Source of the DNA: a virus
Virus record (IMG/VR): IMGVR_UViG_3300037541_000359
Location: 1 to 32,408 of that record
DNA: 32,408 bases
Strand: one strand, 5' to 3'
Positions 8,106 to 13,655 of the stretch are shown in pieces. The position numbers and the translations under genes are program-made. The notes beneath the pieces were generated by a model. That model did not search any database and was not told the DNA's origin. It was given only the letters and a program-made list of their open reading frames with translations. Each line of letters opens with the position of its first letter. Within the stretch, counting starts at the first letter, position 1.

Positions 8106-8465
8106 TGCTGCTGCTGCGAGTTCCTTGCACACGTCCATGACGAGAGTGTTGACGTTGACAAAGTGTTCCATGTGATGCAGCGGAATGTTGGCATCGGACA
8201 TCATCACGTGCTGCGGCAGGAAGTGCATTTTGATAAACACGTTGCCATTCATGTAGCAACCCATGTTCCAGCGAATGAGTTGCTGTTCTGCACCAATGCG
8301 AGCGGTCACGTTGACGTGCAATGTTGGTGTGCCAACTTGCGACCACACAAGGTCAGTCACAGAGATTGTGACAGCCAGCGCGTCAGCGCGGTCTTGATAG
8401 GTCGCGAGAGCGTTGACAAGATCGGCGTGTGCTTGAGCGAATGACGGGGTGTTTGCGGTAGACAT
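8091..8465 (-). CDS. Unrecognised leftward early protein (124 aa)
   Basis: The minus-strand ATG at 8465 has GAAGGA nine bases upstream; the open frame extends further to 8600 but that part covers the promoter. The product starts MSTANTPSFAQAHADLVNAL, continues with beta-prone segments (TLHVNVTARI, FIKMHFLPQ) and a His/Met-rich stretch (HVMMSD... HHMEHFVN), and ends AAAAGGAA. I do not recognise a family. It is the first gene of the only leftward unit, is coupled to a tiny membrane protein, and is served by a promoter sharing its operator-like motif with two rightward promoters. Confidence 0.65.
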   Translation of the reverse strand: MSTANTPSFAQAHADLVNALATYQDRADALAVTISVTDLVWSQVGTPTLHVNVTARIGAEQQLIRWNMGCYMNGNVFIKMHFLPQHVMMSDANIPLHHMEHFVNVNTLVMDVCKELAAAAGGAA

Positions 8466-8494
8466 GGTTCTGATTCCTTCAGAAGTGCGTGAGC

Positions 8495-8510
8495 GGCAGA
8501 CCGTTCTGCC
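8495..8510 (-). promoter_or_regulatory. 5'-end hairpin of the leftward mRNA
   Basis: GGCAGA and TCTGCC form a perfect 6-bp stem with a 4-base loop, placed 7 bases beyond the predicted -10 hexamer, so about at the first transcribed base. The rightward transcript has an equivalent hairpin at 9191-9208. Confidence 0.5.
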
Positions 8511-8516
8511 ACGCGG

Positions 8517-8545
8517 ACTATACCCTGTATCGGCACAGGGGAATG
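8517..8545 (-). promoter_or_regulatory. Leftward promoter with palindromic operator-like spacer
   Basis: On the minus strand the -10 hexamer is TATAGT. It directly follows CCCTGTGCCGATACAGGG (8523-8540), a perfect 6-bp inverted repeat with a 6-base centre. The -35 position reads CATTCC, which is poor, so an activator or a phage-specific factor may be needed. The same 18-base layout abuts the -10 at 9161 and 11822. Confidence 0.55.
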
Positions 8546-8575
8546 TACATACGCTGCAAAAATCCCAAAATTCCC

Positions 8576-8615
8576 AAAAAAGCAAACGACCCCGTTGCAC
8601 AAGGCTTCGGGGTCG
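8576..8615 (-). terminator. Leftward intrinsic terminator in the gene-free region
   Basis: On the minus strand an 8-bp stem (CGACCCCG with CGGGGTCG, 13-base loop) is followed by TTTGCTTTTTT. It lies upstream of the leftward promoter and no leftward gene precedes it. It may therefore end a noncoding transcript from the structured region to its right, or block read-through. Confidence 0.6.
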
Positions 8616-9118
8616 CTACGCTTCCACCCGCGTCACGCTCTTCCGACAAGAACGGCGTGACGCAGACTCTTCAGGCGTGAGCAGCATACACGCAATACGG
8701 GGAAATTCAACGCGGTCAGGCCGCAATGCTGCACCCTCGCTACAGGGTCAGTATGTAGGCTTGGATGGGCGCGGCGGAAACGCCGCAGAAGTCGCGGGGA
8801 TTGACCCTACCCCGTGCCAGCGTTCGCGCTGCGCTCTTGCATCGTAGAAGCGGTTGCCCAACGAAATGGTGAAAACGATGCCTATGGGAAACCTCGCTGC
8901 GGCTCCGTGCGGCTGACTTCTCAAAGATGGAACTTAAACTTCCACTTCCATGACCTTAAAAACTGGGGTCATGGTCTTCCTGCATTTCACCATGCAACTG
9001 GTTTGAAGCCCCGAAGGGGCAGCGAGTGCGCGGAGCGCAACTGTCTGAAATGAACGTCGCTGGACGATACCCCGCCCCCGCTGGGGCCATCAAAAGAGCC
9101 CAAAGCGGGGGGCGGGAA
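8616..9118 (-). other. Gene-free structured region; candidate noncoding RNA or origin
   Basis: No convincing gene lies between 8466 and 9230. The region holds many hairpins. Stems of 9 bp (8630-8638 with 8655-8663), 6 bp with a four-base loop (8771-8786) and 8 bp (8948-8955 with 8967-8974) are perfect. GCCCC-GAA-GGGGC lies near 9008. A GC-rich stem pairs 9071-9081 with 9105-9116 around an inner stem. A leftward terminator sits at its left edge. A structured RNA of about 500 bases read leftward fits best, but a replication origin or packaging region is also possible. No promoter for such an RNA was identified with confidence. Confidence 0.35.
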
Positions 9119-9155
9119 GTAATTGACAAACTTTCCAAAATGTTGCCAAACGTAC

Positions 9156-9184
9156 TTGAACCCTGCACCGATAAAGGGTAAGGT
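9156..9184 (+). promoter_or_regulatory. Rightward early promoter
   Basis: TTGAAC, a 17-base spacer and TAAGGT form a sigma-70-like promoter. The spacer region contains CCCTGCACCGATAAAGGG (9161-9178), which abuts the -10 hexamer exactly as at the leftward promoter and at 11817-11845. It drives the block starting at 9231. Confidence 0.55.
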
Positions 9185-9190
9185 GTCTTC

Positions 9191-9208
9191 GTTGGGAATG
9201 ATCCCAAC
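9191..9208 (+). promoter_or_regulatory. 5'-end hairpin of the rightward early mRNA
   Basis: GTTGGGA and TCCCAAC form a perfect 7-bp stem with loop ATGA, starting 7 bases past the -10 hexamer. The ribosome site GAAGGAG follows at 9218-9224. Such end hairpins commonly protect mRNA. Confidence 0.5.
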
Positions 9209-9230
9209 CACAATTCTGAAGGAGTCAGAC

Positions 9231-9722
9231 ATGGACAAGCACGAAATCGCGCAGTTGACCGACGAGCAAATTGAAACGCGTATTGATAATGAGTTGTATC
9301 AAGTTTGGTGTTTGGACAACGAACGCCCAACACAGCGAAACGTCGGGGAAACGTCGCAAGCAATGAATCGTTTGTCTCTTCTGCTTGATGAGTCAAACGC
9401 TCGCCGCAATCAAACAGAAATTGCTGGCAAGGCATTCGCGAAGTTGCTGGTAGAAATCAACCGTTCTATCTATCAGGTACAGAATTTGGGGACTACGGAT
9501 AACTTCGTGACATCTCTTTCCGTTGAGAGTGCGTACAGCATTATCAACAGTCACTTCAACGTCACGTTCGGAAAGATTCACGCGCTGGCCGTGTTGCAGG
9601 GCTACCGTTGCAGCAAGCGTTCCGAATTGCTTCTTGAGCGTTTGTACGAAGCGCGGAATTCTGCGTTGAAGGCGCAAGCAGAAATTCGCGAAGCGCAAGC
9701 AACGGAAGGGGGTGCAGCGTGA
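9231..9722 (+). CDS. Unrecognised early protein (163 aa)
   Basis: The ATG at 9231 is chosen because GAAGGAG lies 6 bases upstream; the open frame to 9123 would run through the promoter and leader. The product starts MDKHEIAQLTDEQIETRI and is mainly helical and charged, with a central region (LLVEINRSIYQVQNL) and an alanine- and glutamate-rich helical C-terminus ending GGAA. I do not recognise a family. It is the first gene of a four-gene set linked by identical stop/start cassettes, so the set is probably expressed at fixed ratios from the 9156 promoter. Confidence 0.7.
   Translation: MDKHEIAQLTDEQIETRIDNELYQVWCLDNERPTQRNVGETSQAMNRLSLLLDESNARRNQTEIAGKAFAKLLVEINRSIYQVQNLGTTDNFVTSLSVESAYSIINSHFNVTFGKIHALAVLQGYRCSKRSELLLERLYEARNSALKAQAEIREAQATEGGAA
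9708..9722 (+). repeat. Stop/start cassette copy 2 (GGGGGTGCAGCGTGA)
   Basis: Identical to the copies at 8091, 10031 and 10246. The TGA ends the 9231 gene and the overlapping GTG at 9719 begins the next. Confidence 0.8.
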
Positions 9723-10045
9723 TTGATCACGAAGCCACCCAATTTGCTCTTGAAGCAAGCGACAAACTTGATCGGAAAATGTTCGTGCAAAACGCCATTG
9801 GCGCGGTGTGGGAGGACGTTGCAGAAGCCGATTGGTCAGGTTGGTATCCGCTTCTTTCCGTGCGCCGTGCAGAATTGCGCGTGATCGGTTTGATTGAGGC
9901 AGATCGCGAAAACCTCGCGGATCTCGTGCCTGTCGTGTACACCGATGGCATGGTTCTTGAATGCGCGGCTGGTGAGCAGATCGGGTTCATGCTTGCGAGC
10001 GACTACGCAAGGCTTTGCGCGGATCAAGAAGGGGGTGCAGCGTGA
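9719..10045 (+). CDS. Unrecognised early protein (108 aa)
   Basis: The GTG start is part of the shared stop/start cassette. The product is acidic (MIDHEATQFALEASDKLDRK, then DVAEADWSGWYPLLS and a run of short helices) and ends GGAA through the next cassette. There is no membrane segment or metal motif. I do not recognise a family. The acidic charge and early location would suit a host-takeover protein, but nothing specific shows this. Confidence 0.65.
   Translation: MIDHEATQFALEASDKLDRKMFVQNAIGAVWEDVAEADWSGWYPLLSVRRAELRVIGLIEADRENLADLVPVVYTDGMVLECAAGEQIGFMLASDYARLCADQEGGAA
10031..10045 (+). repeat. Stop/start cassette copy 3 (GGGGGTGCAGCGTGA)
   Basis: Identical 15 bases; the GTG at 10042 starts the next gene. 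Confidence 0.8.
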
Positions 10046-10260
10046 AAAGTAAACTTCGCCGCGAATACGTTGCCCGTCACATGATCGCGGGGCAATGCCG
10101 CCACAGCGTTGTACGCTCCACAATCAAGCAAGCGATTGAGGCTTTAGGGGAAGTCTCAAACGGAACGGTTGAGGTCTTCTATGTGGAATTTCAGTTGCAT
10201 TCCGCTGGGAAATGGTGGACAGAAACCAAGCGCGTACGCGTGGAAGGGGGTGCAGCGTGA
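10042..10260 (+). CDS. Unrecognised basic early protein (72 aa)
   Basis: The GTG at 10042 overlaps the upstream stop within the cassette; an earlier in-frame ATG at 10015 would lie inside the previous gene. The product begins MKSKLRREYVARHMIAGQ, is basic, and ends with an alternating hydrophobic stretch (TVEVFYVEFQLH) and RVEGGAA. No known family is visible. A nucleic-acid-binding role would fit the charge but is a guess. Confidence 0.6.
   Translation: MKSKLRREYVARHMIAGQCRHSVVRSTIKQAIEALGEVSNGTVEVFYVEFQLHSAGKWWTETKRVRVEGGAA
10246..10260 (+). repeat. Stop/start cassette copy 4 (GGGGGTGCAGCGTGA)
   Basis: Identical 15 bases; the GTG at 10257 starts the next gene. Confidence 0.8.
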
Positions 10261-10571
10261 AACACGCCGATATTGACACCCTCTATCACAAAGCACTCAT
10301 GCGTCTGTTTCGGTGCAAGAGTCGCGACGTATCCCGAAACGCTCTCCGAATTGCAGGATGGCATGGGAGGAGCGCAAAGCACCTGCGCTTCTGTGTTACG
10401 GCGAAAATCGCTGACATCGAAGCATTCGTGCGCCAGCACATTCAAATGTGGCGTTGTGAGGAATGCGGAATTCTCAAGCACGAATGCAACATGATTTCGG
10501 CTAGCGAAATCAGTTTGTGCAAGACCTGTGCGAATCAACGGATGGAGGAACGACAAATTGAATGCGAATGA
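10257..10571 (+). CDS. Small zinc-ribbon-like protein (104 aa)
   Basis: The GTG in the cassette gives MKHADIDTLYHKALMRLFRC. Near residues 67-92 there is CEECG followed about 19 residues later by CKTC, a CxxC...CxxC arrangement typical of zinc ribbons or treble clefs. The N-terminal half is basic. It may bind DNA, RNA or a host protein; no specific family is recognised. The gene is followed by an overlapping TTG-start gene with GGAGG placed inside this frame. Confidence 0.65.
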   Translation: MKHADIDTLYHKALMRLFRCKSRDVSRNALRIAGWHGRSAKHLRFCVTAKIADIEAFVRQHIQMWRCEECGILKHECNMISASEISLCKTCANQRMEERQIECE

Positions 10572-10755
10572 TCAAACGTGTGTCGTGGTGACGGTCAACG
10601 AAAACCGCGAACGGTTGGAATTCAAAACAACCGATGGCCCAATCACCGTAACCCTGACCCGCCGAACAAGTCACAAAACGCTCGCCGTGATTCACGCGCC
10701 GCGTTGCGTACGCATCGAACGCAGACCGCTGGAGGTAAAGCAAAATGATGCCTGA
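10558..10755 (+). CDS. CsrA-like small protein (65 aa)
   Basis: The start is taken as TTG at 10558, nine bases after GGAGG (10544-10548). The core reads RERLEFKTTDGPITVTLTRR followed by LAVIHAPRCVRIERRPLE. This matches the strand order of CsrA, where a TDG/GDDI-type turn precedes a strand and the hallmark 'L.I.AP..V.I.R.E' ends the fold. CsrA proteins bind GGA motifs in mRNA leaders and change translation. A phage copy could act on host or phage mRNA. The length fits the family, but the N-terminal MLVLTR motif is absent, so divergence or convergence is possible. Confidence 0.45.
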   Translation: MNANDQTCVVVTVNENRERLEFKTTDGPITVTLTRRTSHKTLAVIHAPRCVRIERRPLEVKQNDA

Positions 10756-10864
10756 AACAAACCACGATTACGAGCGCACCATGTACCACGCTATCGCGTG
10801 GGCTTGCGCTGGCTGGTGTCTGTTTATCTTCGCTGTCGGATTCATCATCGGGAGGCTTGCGTAA
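10745..10864 (+). CDS. Tiny single-pass membrane protein (39 aa)
   Basis: Start ATG has GGAGG nine bases upstream (10731-10735). The product has a polar N-terminus (MMPETNHDYERTM) and a hydrophobic helix of about 20 residues ending FIIGRLA. It overlaps the CsrA-like gene by 11 bases and hands over to the next gene by a TAATG overlap. The topology predicts one membrane span; the function is unknown. Confidence 0.6.
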   Translation: MMPETNHDYERTMYHAIAWACAGWCLFIFAVGFIIGRLA

Positions 10865-11229
10865 TGCAACACAGCATTCAACCTGTCACATTGTTCGATC
10901 TTGCTACGGCACAGGCAGAGCGGGATAAAGGCAAGGCAATCGCGGCAAACGCACGGCGCATTGTGCTTGAGCGAGCCAAGCAAATCGCCAGCACCCTCGC
11001 AGACCTGCACGGCAGCATCCACATCGACATGGTGATGCAGAAACTAGTGGAAGAGGGGTACACCCCTGAAACGCTAGGAAACGCAGCAGGGTCAGTGTTT
11101 AGGCCATCCAAGAATTCTGAATGGGTATGGACAGGCGAGGTGATTCAAAGCACCCGCGTTAGCCGTCACGCTGGCTGGGTACGCGTTTGGCGGAAGAAAC
11201 AGAATTGCCAAACGGTGAAAGGCGAATAA
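10864..11229 (+). CDS. Winged-helix-like early phage protein (121 aa)
   Basis: The ATG overlaps the stop of the membrane gene (TAATG). The first half is a long charged helix (ERDKGKAIAANARRIVLERA). The second half has the pattern GYTPETLGNAAGSVF, then WVWTGEVIQSTRVSRH and WVRVWR. The 'LGNAAGS.F....W..TG...S.R..H......VWR' block is one I recall from phage and prophage early regions next to recombination genes. It looks like a small winged-helix domain, without an assigned function. The neighbouring HTH and RusA genes agree with a DNA-transaction role. Confidence 0.65.
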   Translation: MQHSIQPVTLFDLATAQAERDKGKAIAANARRIVLERAKQIASTLADLHGSIHIDMVMQKLVEEGYTPETLGNAAGSVFRPSKNSEWVWTGEVIQSTRVSRHAGWVRVWRKKQNCQTVKGE

Positions 11230-11238
11230 CAATACGCC

Positions 11239-11412
11239 ATGCCAAATGACACCCCAAAACCACATCGAAAAAAAATCGCGCAGGAAATCGTCATGCAAAT
11301 CCGACAGTTGCACAGCGAAGGAGTCAAGCAGCGCGAAATCGCTGCAAGGGTGCAGGTCAGTACCGCCGCTGTCTGTCGAATCCTCAAAAATCAACGGCAC
11401 AAAACGCAATGA
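11239..11412 (+). CDS. 57-aa helix-turn-helix protein
   Basis: The ATG is 9 bases after the previous stop. The product is basic: MPNDTPKPHRKKIAQ is followed by a clear helix-turn-helix (HSEGVKQREIAARVQVSTAA, then VCRIL) of the homeodomain-like/resolvase type, and ends NQRHKTQ. It is small enough to act as a dimeric repressor or cofactor, and is a candidate ligand for the shared 18-base palindrome at the early promoters. Its stop overlaps an ATG at 11409 (ATGA) that would be the natural start for RusA. Confidence 0.65.
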   Translation: MPNDTPKPHRKKIAQEIVMQIRQLHSEGVKQREIAARVQVSTAAVCRILKNQRHKTQ

Positions 11413-11842
11413 GTTTTTCGCGTTCGGCCACCCCCGCCCACAGGGCAGCAAGCGTCTAGTCAGACTGCGAAACGGGCGTACGGCAATGATTGATGCCAGC
11501 AAGGGGTTGAAAGAATGGCGAAATGCTGTGACTCGCGAAGCGCGGAAACATTGCGACCTACAGCCCGATGCAGATATCTACCTACGATTGATGTTCCTGT
11601 TTGCACGTCCGAAAAATCATTTCAACAAACGCGGAGTCAAACCAAACGCTCCGCTGCGACCAAGAAACGTGGACGTTGACAAACTTGCCCGTGCAGTCTG
11701 TGACGCTCTGACAGGCGTGGCATACAAGGATGACAGACAAATTTGCGTGTTGCTGGCGGAACGGCAATACACAGAAACAATGTGCGAAGAAGGCGTTTTC
11801 GTCGATGTTGTAAGCCTTGCGCCCTGCATGGACGTAGGGTAA
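11246..11842 (+). CDS. rusA: RusA-like Holliday junction resolvase, start unresolved
   Basis: From about base 11414 the product matches RusA: FFAFGHPRPQGSKR at the N-terminus, then basic residues, and the acidic core RNVDVDKLARAVCDAL with GVAYKDDRQI. RusA dimers cut four-way DNA junctions using these aspartates and Mg2+. The only in-frame ATG is 11246, which would add about 55 residues read out of frame through the HTH gene. The natural ATG at 11409 is one base out of frame and is followed by five T residues. One extra T, or a -1 slip on TTTTT, would give MSFFAFGHPRPQGSKR. The true start is therefore probably 11409. Confidence 0.75.
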   Translation: MTPQNHIEKKSRRKSSCKSDSCTAKESSSAKSLQGCRSVPPLSVESSKINGTKRNEFFAFGHPRPQGSKRLVRLRNGRTAMIDASKGLKEWRNAVTREARKHCDLQPDADIYLRLMFLFARPKNHFNKRGVKPNAPLRPRNVDVDKLARAVCDALTGVAYKDDRQICVLLAERQYTETMCEEGVFVDVVSLAPCMDVG

Positions 11843-11845
11843 GAT
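11817..11845 (+). promoter_or_regulatory. Promoter for the ERF operon
   Basis: TTGCGC, a 17-base spacer and TAAGAT. CCCTGCATGGACGTAGGG (11822-11839) abuts the -10 hexamer as at 9161. About 22 of 29 bases match the 9156 promoter by eye. The ribosome site AGGAGGT begins only 7 bases past the -10, so the leader is very short. Confidence 0.55.
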
Positions 11846-11862
11846 TTACCTAGGAGGTCAGT

Positions 11863-12657
11863 ATGCAAACGAGTCAAACTATCGGTGCGCTGGTGGCAGC
11901 GATTGCCAAAGCGCAGTTGGAAATTCGCAACCCAACGCTCGACAAGGTTCACCCGCATTTCAAGGGTTTCCGCTACGCGTCGTTGGGTTCACACATTGAC
12001 GCGATCCGCGAAGCATTTGCCAAGCATGGGCTAATCGTTTCGCAGGGCATTGACAGCGACGATATGCGCGTCAGCGTCACAACCATGATTTCGCACACCA
12101 GCGGAGAATGGATGTCGAGCGCGGTAGGCATGACGCTGGCAGAGAAAGCGACAGCGCAAAACCTTGGTGCGTGTGTGACGTATCTCCGTCGCTACGCGCT
12201 CGCGTCTATGTGTCTCTTGACAGGCGACGATGACACCGATGCCGAAGAAGATCGGCAGTCCAAGGAACCGCCCCGTGCCACACCCGTCCGACGCGAAACG
12301 CGAGATGTGTTTGACCCCACACCCGTCAACGCGCCAGCGGGAACGTACGAAAAGCCCAAGCCAGCGTCACAACCCAAGCACAAGTGGCCGAAGGAAGGGT
12401 TGGACATCGTGCGACCCGTCAAGGTGGTCGAGCGCGAAAACAATCAATTTGCGGTGCTGTGCGCTCACGCTACCGCAGGGCAAGCATGGGTGTGCATCGA
12501 CGCATCACGAATGAAGCCTGTGAGCGAAGGCGACAACGTGGAAATCGGTTGGTCAACGAACGCGGCTGGCGTGATCGTTGCTAATTCGGTTCGCGAGCCT
12601 GAAGCGTTTAGGGACGAATTCGGAAACCTTGAATTGCCAATCGGGAGAGTGCTATGA
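11863..12657 (+). CDS. erf: ERF-family single-strand annealing protein (264 aa)
   Basis: The N-terminal 130 residues carry the ERF pattern: IGALVAAIAKAQLEI, then FRYASLGSHIDAIREAFAKH, GL.VSQ, a strand with TTMISHTSGEWMSS, and AQNLGACVTYLRRYALASM followed by an acidic GDDDTDAEED. ERF proteins anneal complementary strands and help circularise or recombine phage DNA. Residues about 150-190 form a Pro/Lys linker, and the C-terminal 75 residues look like a small OB-like beta domain that I cannot assign. AGGAGGT lies five bases before the ATG. The gene overlaps the next by ATGA, placing it first in a recombination operon. Confidence 0.85.
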   Translation: MQTSQTIGALVAAIAKAQLEIRNPTLDKVHPHFKGFRYASLGSHIDAIREAFAKHGLIVSQGIDSDDMRVSVTTMISHTSGEWMSSAVGMTLAEKATAQNLGACVTYLRRYALASMCLLTGDDDTDAEEDRQSKEPPRATPVRRETRDVFDPTPVNAPAGTYEKPKPASQPKHKWPKEGLDIVRPVKVVERENNQFAVLCAHATAGQAWVCIDASRMKPVSEGDNVEIGWSTNAAGVIVANSVREPEAFRDEFGNLELPIGRVL

Positions 12658-13010
12658 CCGAACACGACATGGAAAGAAAGTTCTTTCTGTTGCGAAACTG
12701 GTTGCTGGATGTTCAAGACGCAGACAAAGACGCTGACCGCGAAGACGAACACGATTCGCACAACATTGGGTTGGCCGATCTCCATGCGATCAAGTATGTC
12801 TATTTCAATGTTCTCAAAGAACGCAACGCGCTTCGCGAGCAACTGAAACTTGCAAATGAGAACGTAAAAACCGTCACAGAAGAACGCGATGTGTACGTTC
12901 GGAAACTGCAAGCATTGGAAGCGCAATGCGCCGATTTGCACGTCAAATGTGCGGAGTTGACCGCCAACCAAGACGAGGCAAAACGCAACTGTTGCAGGGG
13001 GCAACAATGA
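12654..13010 (+). CDS. Coiled-coil early protein (118 aa)
   Basis: Residues 25-40 are very acidic. From residue 45 to about 110 the sequence is a long helix with regular hydrophobic spacing (RNALREQLKLANENVKTV, then ERDVYVRKLQALEAQC). It has three cysteines near the end plus CC. It starts by ATGA overlap with erf and ends by ATGA overlap with another coiled-coil gene. It may be a scaffold or partner for the annealing protein. No family is recognised. Confidence 0.65.
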   Translation: MTEHDMERKFFLLRNWLLDVQDADKDADREDEHDSHNIGLADLHAIKYVYFNVLKERNALREQLKLANENVKTVTEERDVYVRKLQALEAQCADLHVKCAELTANQDEAKRNCCRGQQ

Positions 13011-13345
13011 AGATTGACATCCTTGATCGCCTACGCATTAGTTGGACATCGTTGACCAACGAGCAGAACGCGGAACGCGCAGAAGCCGCTGACGAGATTG
13101 AACGGCTCCGCACTCAATTAGAGATGTGGCAAGACGGGAACATCATGGCGGAATCACACCGCGACGAACTTGAAAAAAACACTGATGAGTTCCGCAAAAC
13201 GCTTACCGAACTGCAAGAGCGCGTCAAAACGCTTACGGTCGAGCGCGACGATGCGCGGCGGTATATCTGCGGTTTGTCGTGGCAGGATTCGCGAGACATG
13301 GCAAAGCAACTTGGCTGGGACTGCTTCAAGGATCAGAACGAATGA
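13007..13345 (+). CDS. Coiled-coil early protein (112 aa)
   Basis: The ATG at 13007 overlaps the previous stop. It starts MKIDILDRLRISW, has AADEIERLRTQLE and a long coiled coil (residues 25-85), and ends with CGLSWQDSRDMAKQLGWDCF. The 'DRLR....A..EAADEIERLR' start and 'GWDCF' end recur in small phage proteins of unknown function. It shares the heptad-rich helix style of both neighbours, so the three may form a complex. Confidence 0.65.
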   Translation: MKIDILDRLRISWTSLTNEQNAERAEAADEIERLRTQLEMWQDGNIMAESHRDELEKNTDEFRKTLTELQERVKTLTVERDDARRYICGLSWQDSRDMAKQLGWDCFKDQNE

Positions 13346-13515
13346 CCGTAGTTAAACCGAAGTTGGGACATCCGTGGAACGCAAGCATTTCGCGTGATGT
13401 TCATGTGACAAAACTCAATGCGGAGATTGCAAAGTTGCGCGAGCAACTGAAACACAAAAACGCAGAAGTCAAACGGCTTCGCACTGAACTTGAAAATCAA
13501 CGGAGGCAATCGTGA
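13342..13515 (+). CDS. Small coiled-coil protein (57 aa)
   Basis: The ATG overlaps the previous stop (ATGA). The N-terminal 20 residues are polar (TVVKPKLGHPWNASI). The rest is one basic coiled coil (LNAEIAKLREQLKHKN, then EVKRLRTELENQ). It may pair with the neighbouring coiled-coil proteins. The function is unknown. Confidence 0.6.
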   Translation: MTVVKPKLGHPWNASISRDVHVTKLNAEIAKLREQLKHKNAEVKRLRTELENQRRQS

Positions 13516-13655
13516 TCGAATTTTTTGGATGTATGGTGTTCTTGTGGGCATTGGCGATGCTTATAGGGGTTGTGATGGTCGAGTACCGATTGAGCAAAAT
13601 GCAGCGCATGATGGAACGTCGCGAAAAACGCGACGATGCAAGGGGCTATCTGTGA
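13512..13655 (+). CDS. Tiny membrane protein with basic tail (47 aa)
   Basis: The GTG at 13512 overlaps the previous stop, with GGAGG five bases upstream. The N-terminal 23 residues are hydrophobic (FFGCMVFLWALAMLIGVVMV) and the tail is strongly basic (RMMERREKRDD), so the tail should face the cytoplasm. The next gene starts by GTGA overlap. The function is unknown. Confidence 0.6.
   Translation: MIEFFGCMVFLWALAMLIGVVMVEYRLSKMQRMMERREKRDDARGYL

Noticed and set aside
7884-8444. Rightward open frame of 186 codons opposite the leftward genes
   Set aside because: It crosses the leftward terminator, has no ribosome site and gives a low-complexity Cys/His/Arg product; the leftward frame has a start site, promoter and terminator.
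8449-9053. Rightward open frames in the gene-free region
   Set aside because: They lack ribosome sites and consist of shuffled Arg/Ser/Cys-rich sequence typical of shadow frames over hairpins.
9123-9150. TTGACA as a rightward -35 element
   Set aside because: No acceptable -10 hexamer lies 16-18 bases downstream; the 9156-9184 promoter explains the gene better.
9123-9230. N-terminal extension of the 9231 gene
   Set aside because: The added codons lie over the promoter and 5' hairpin, while GAAGGAG is ideally placed for the ATG at 9231.
8956-9435. Leftward open frames (including one starting at 9238) over the right promoter region
   Set aside because: They are antisense to the 9231 gene and its leader, cover the GC-rich stem, and give Pro/Gly-rich sequence without a protein-like pattern beyond the first residues.
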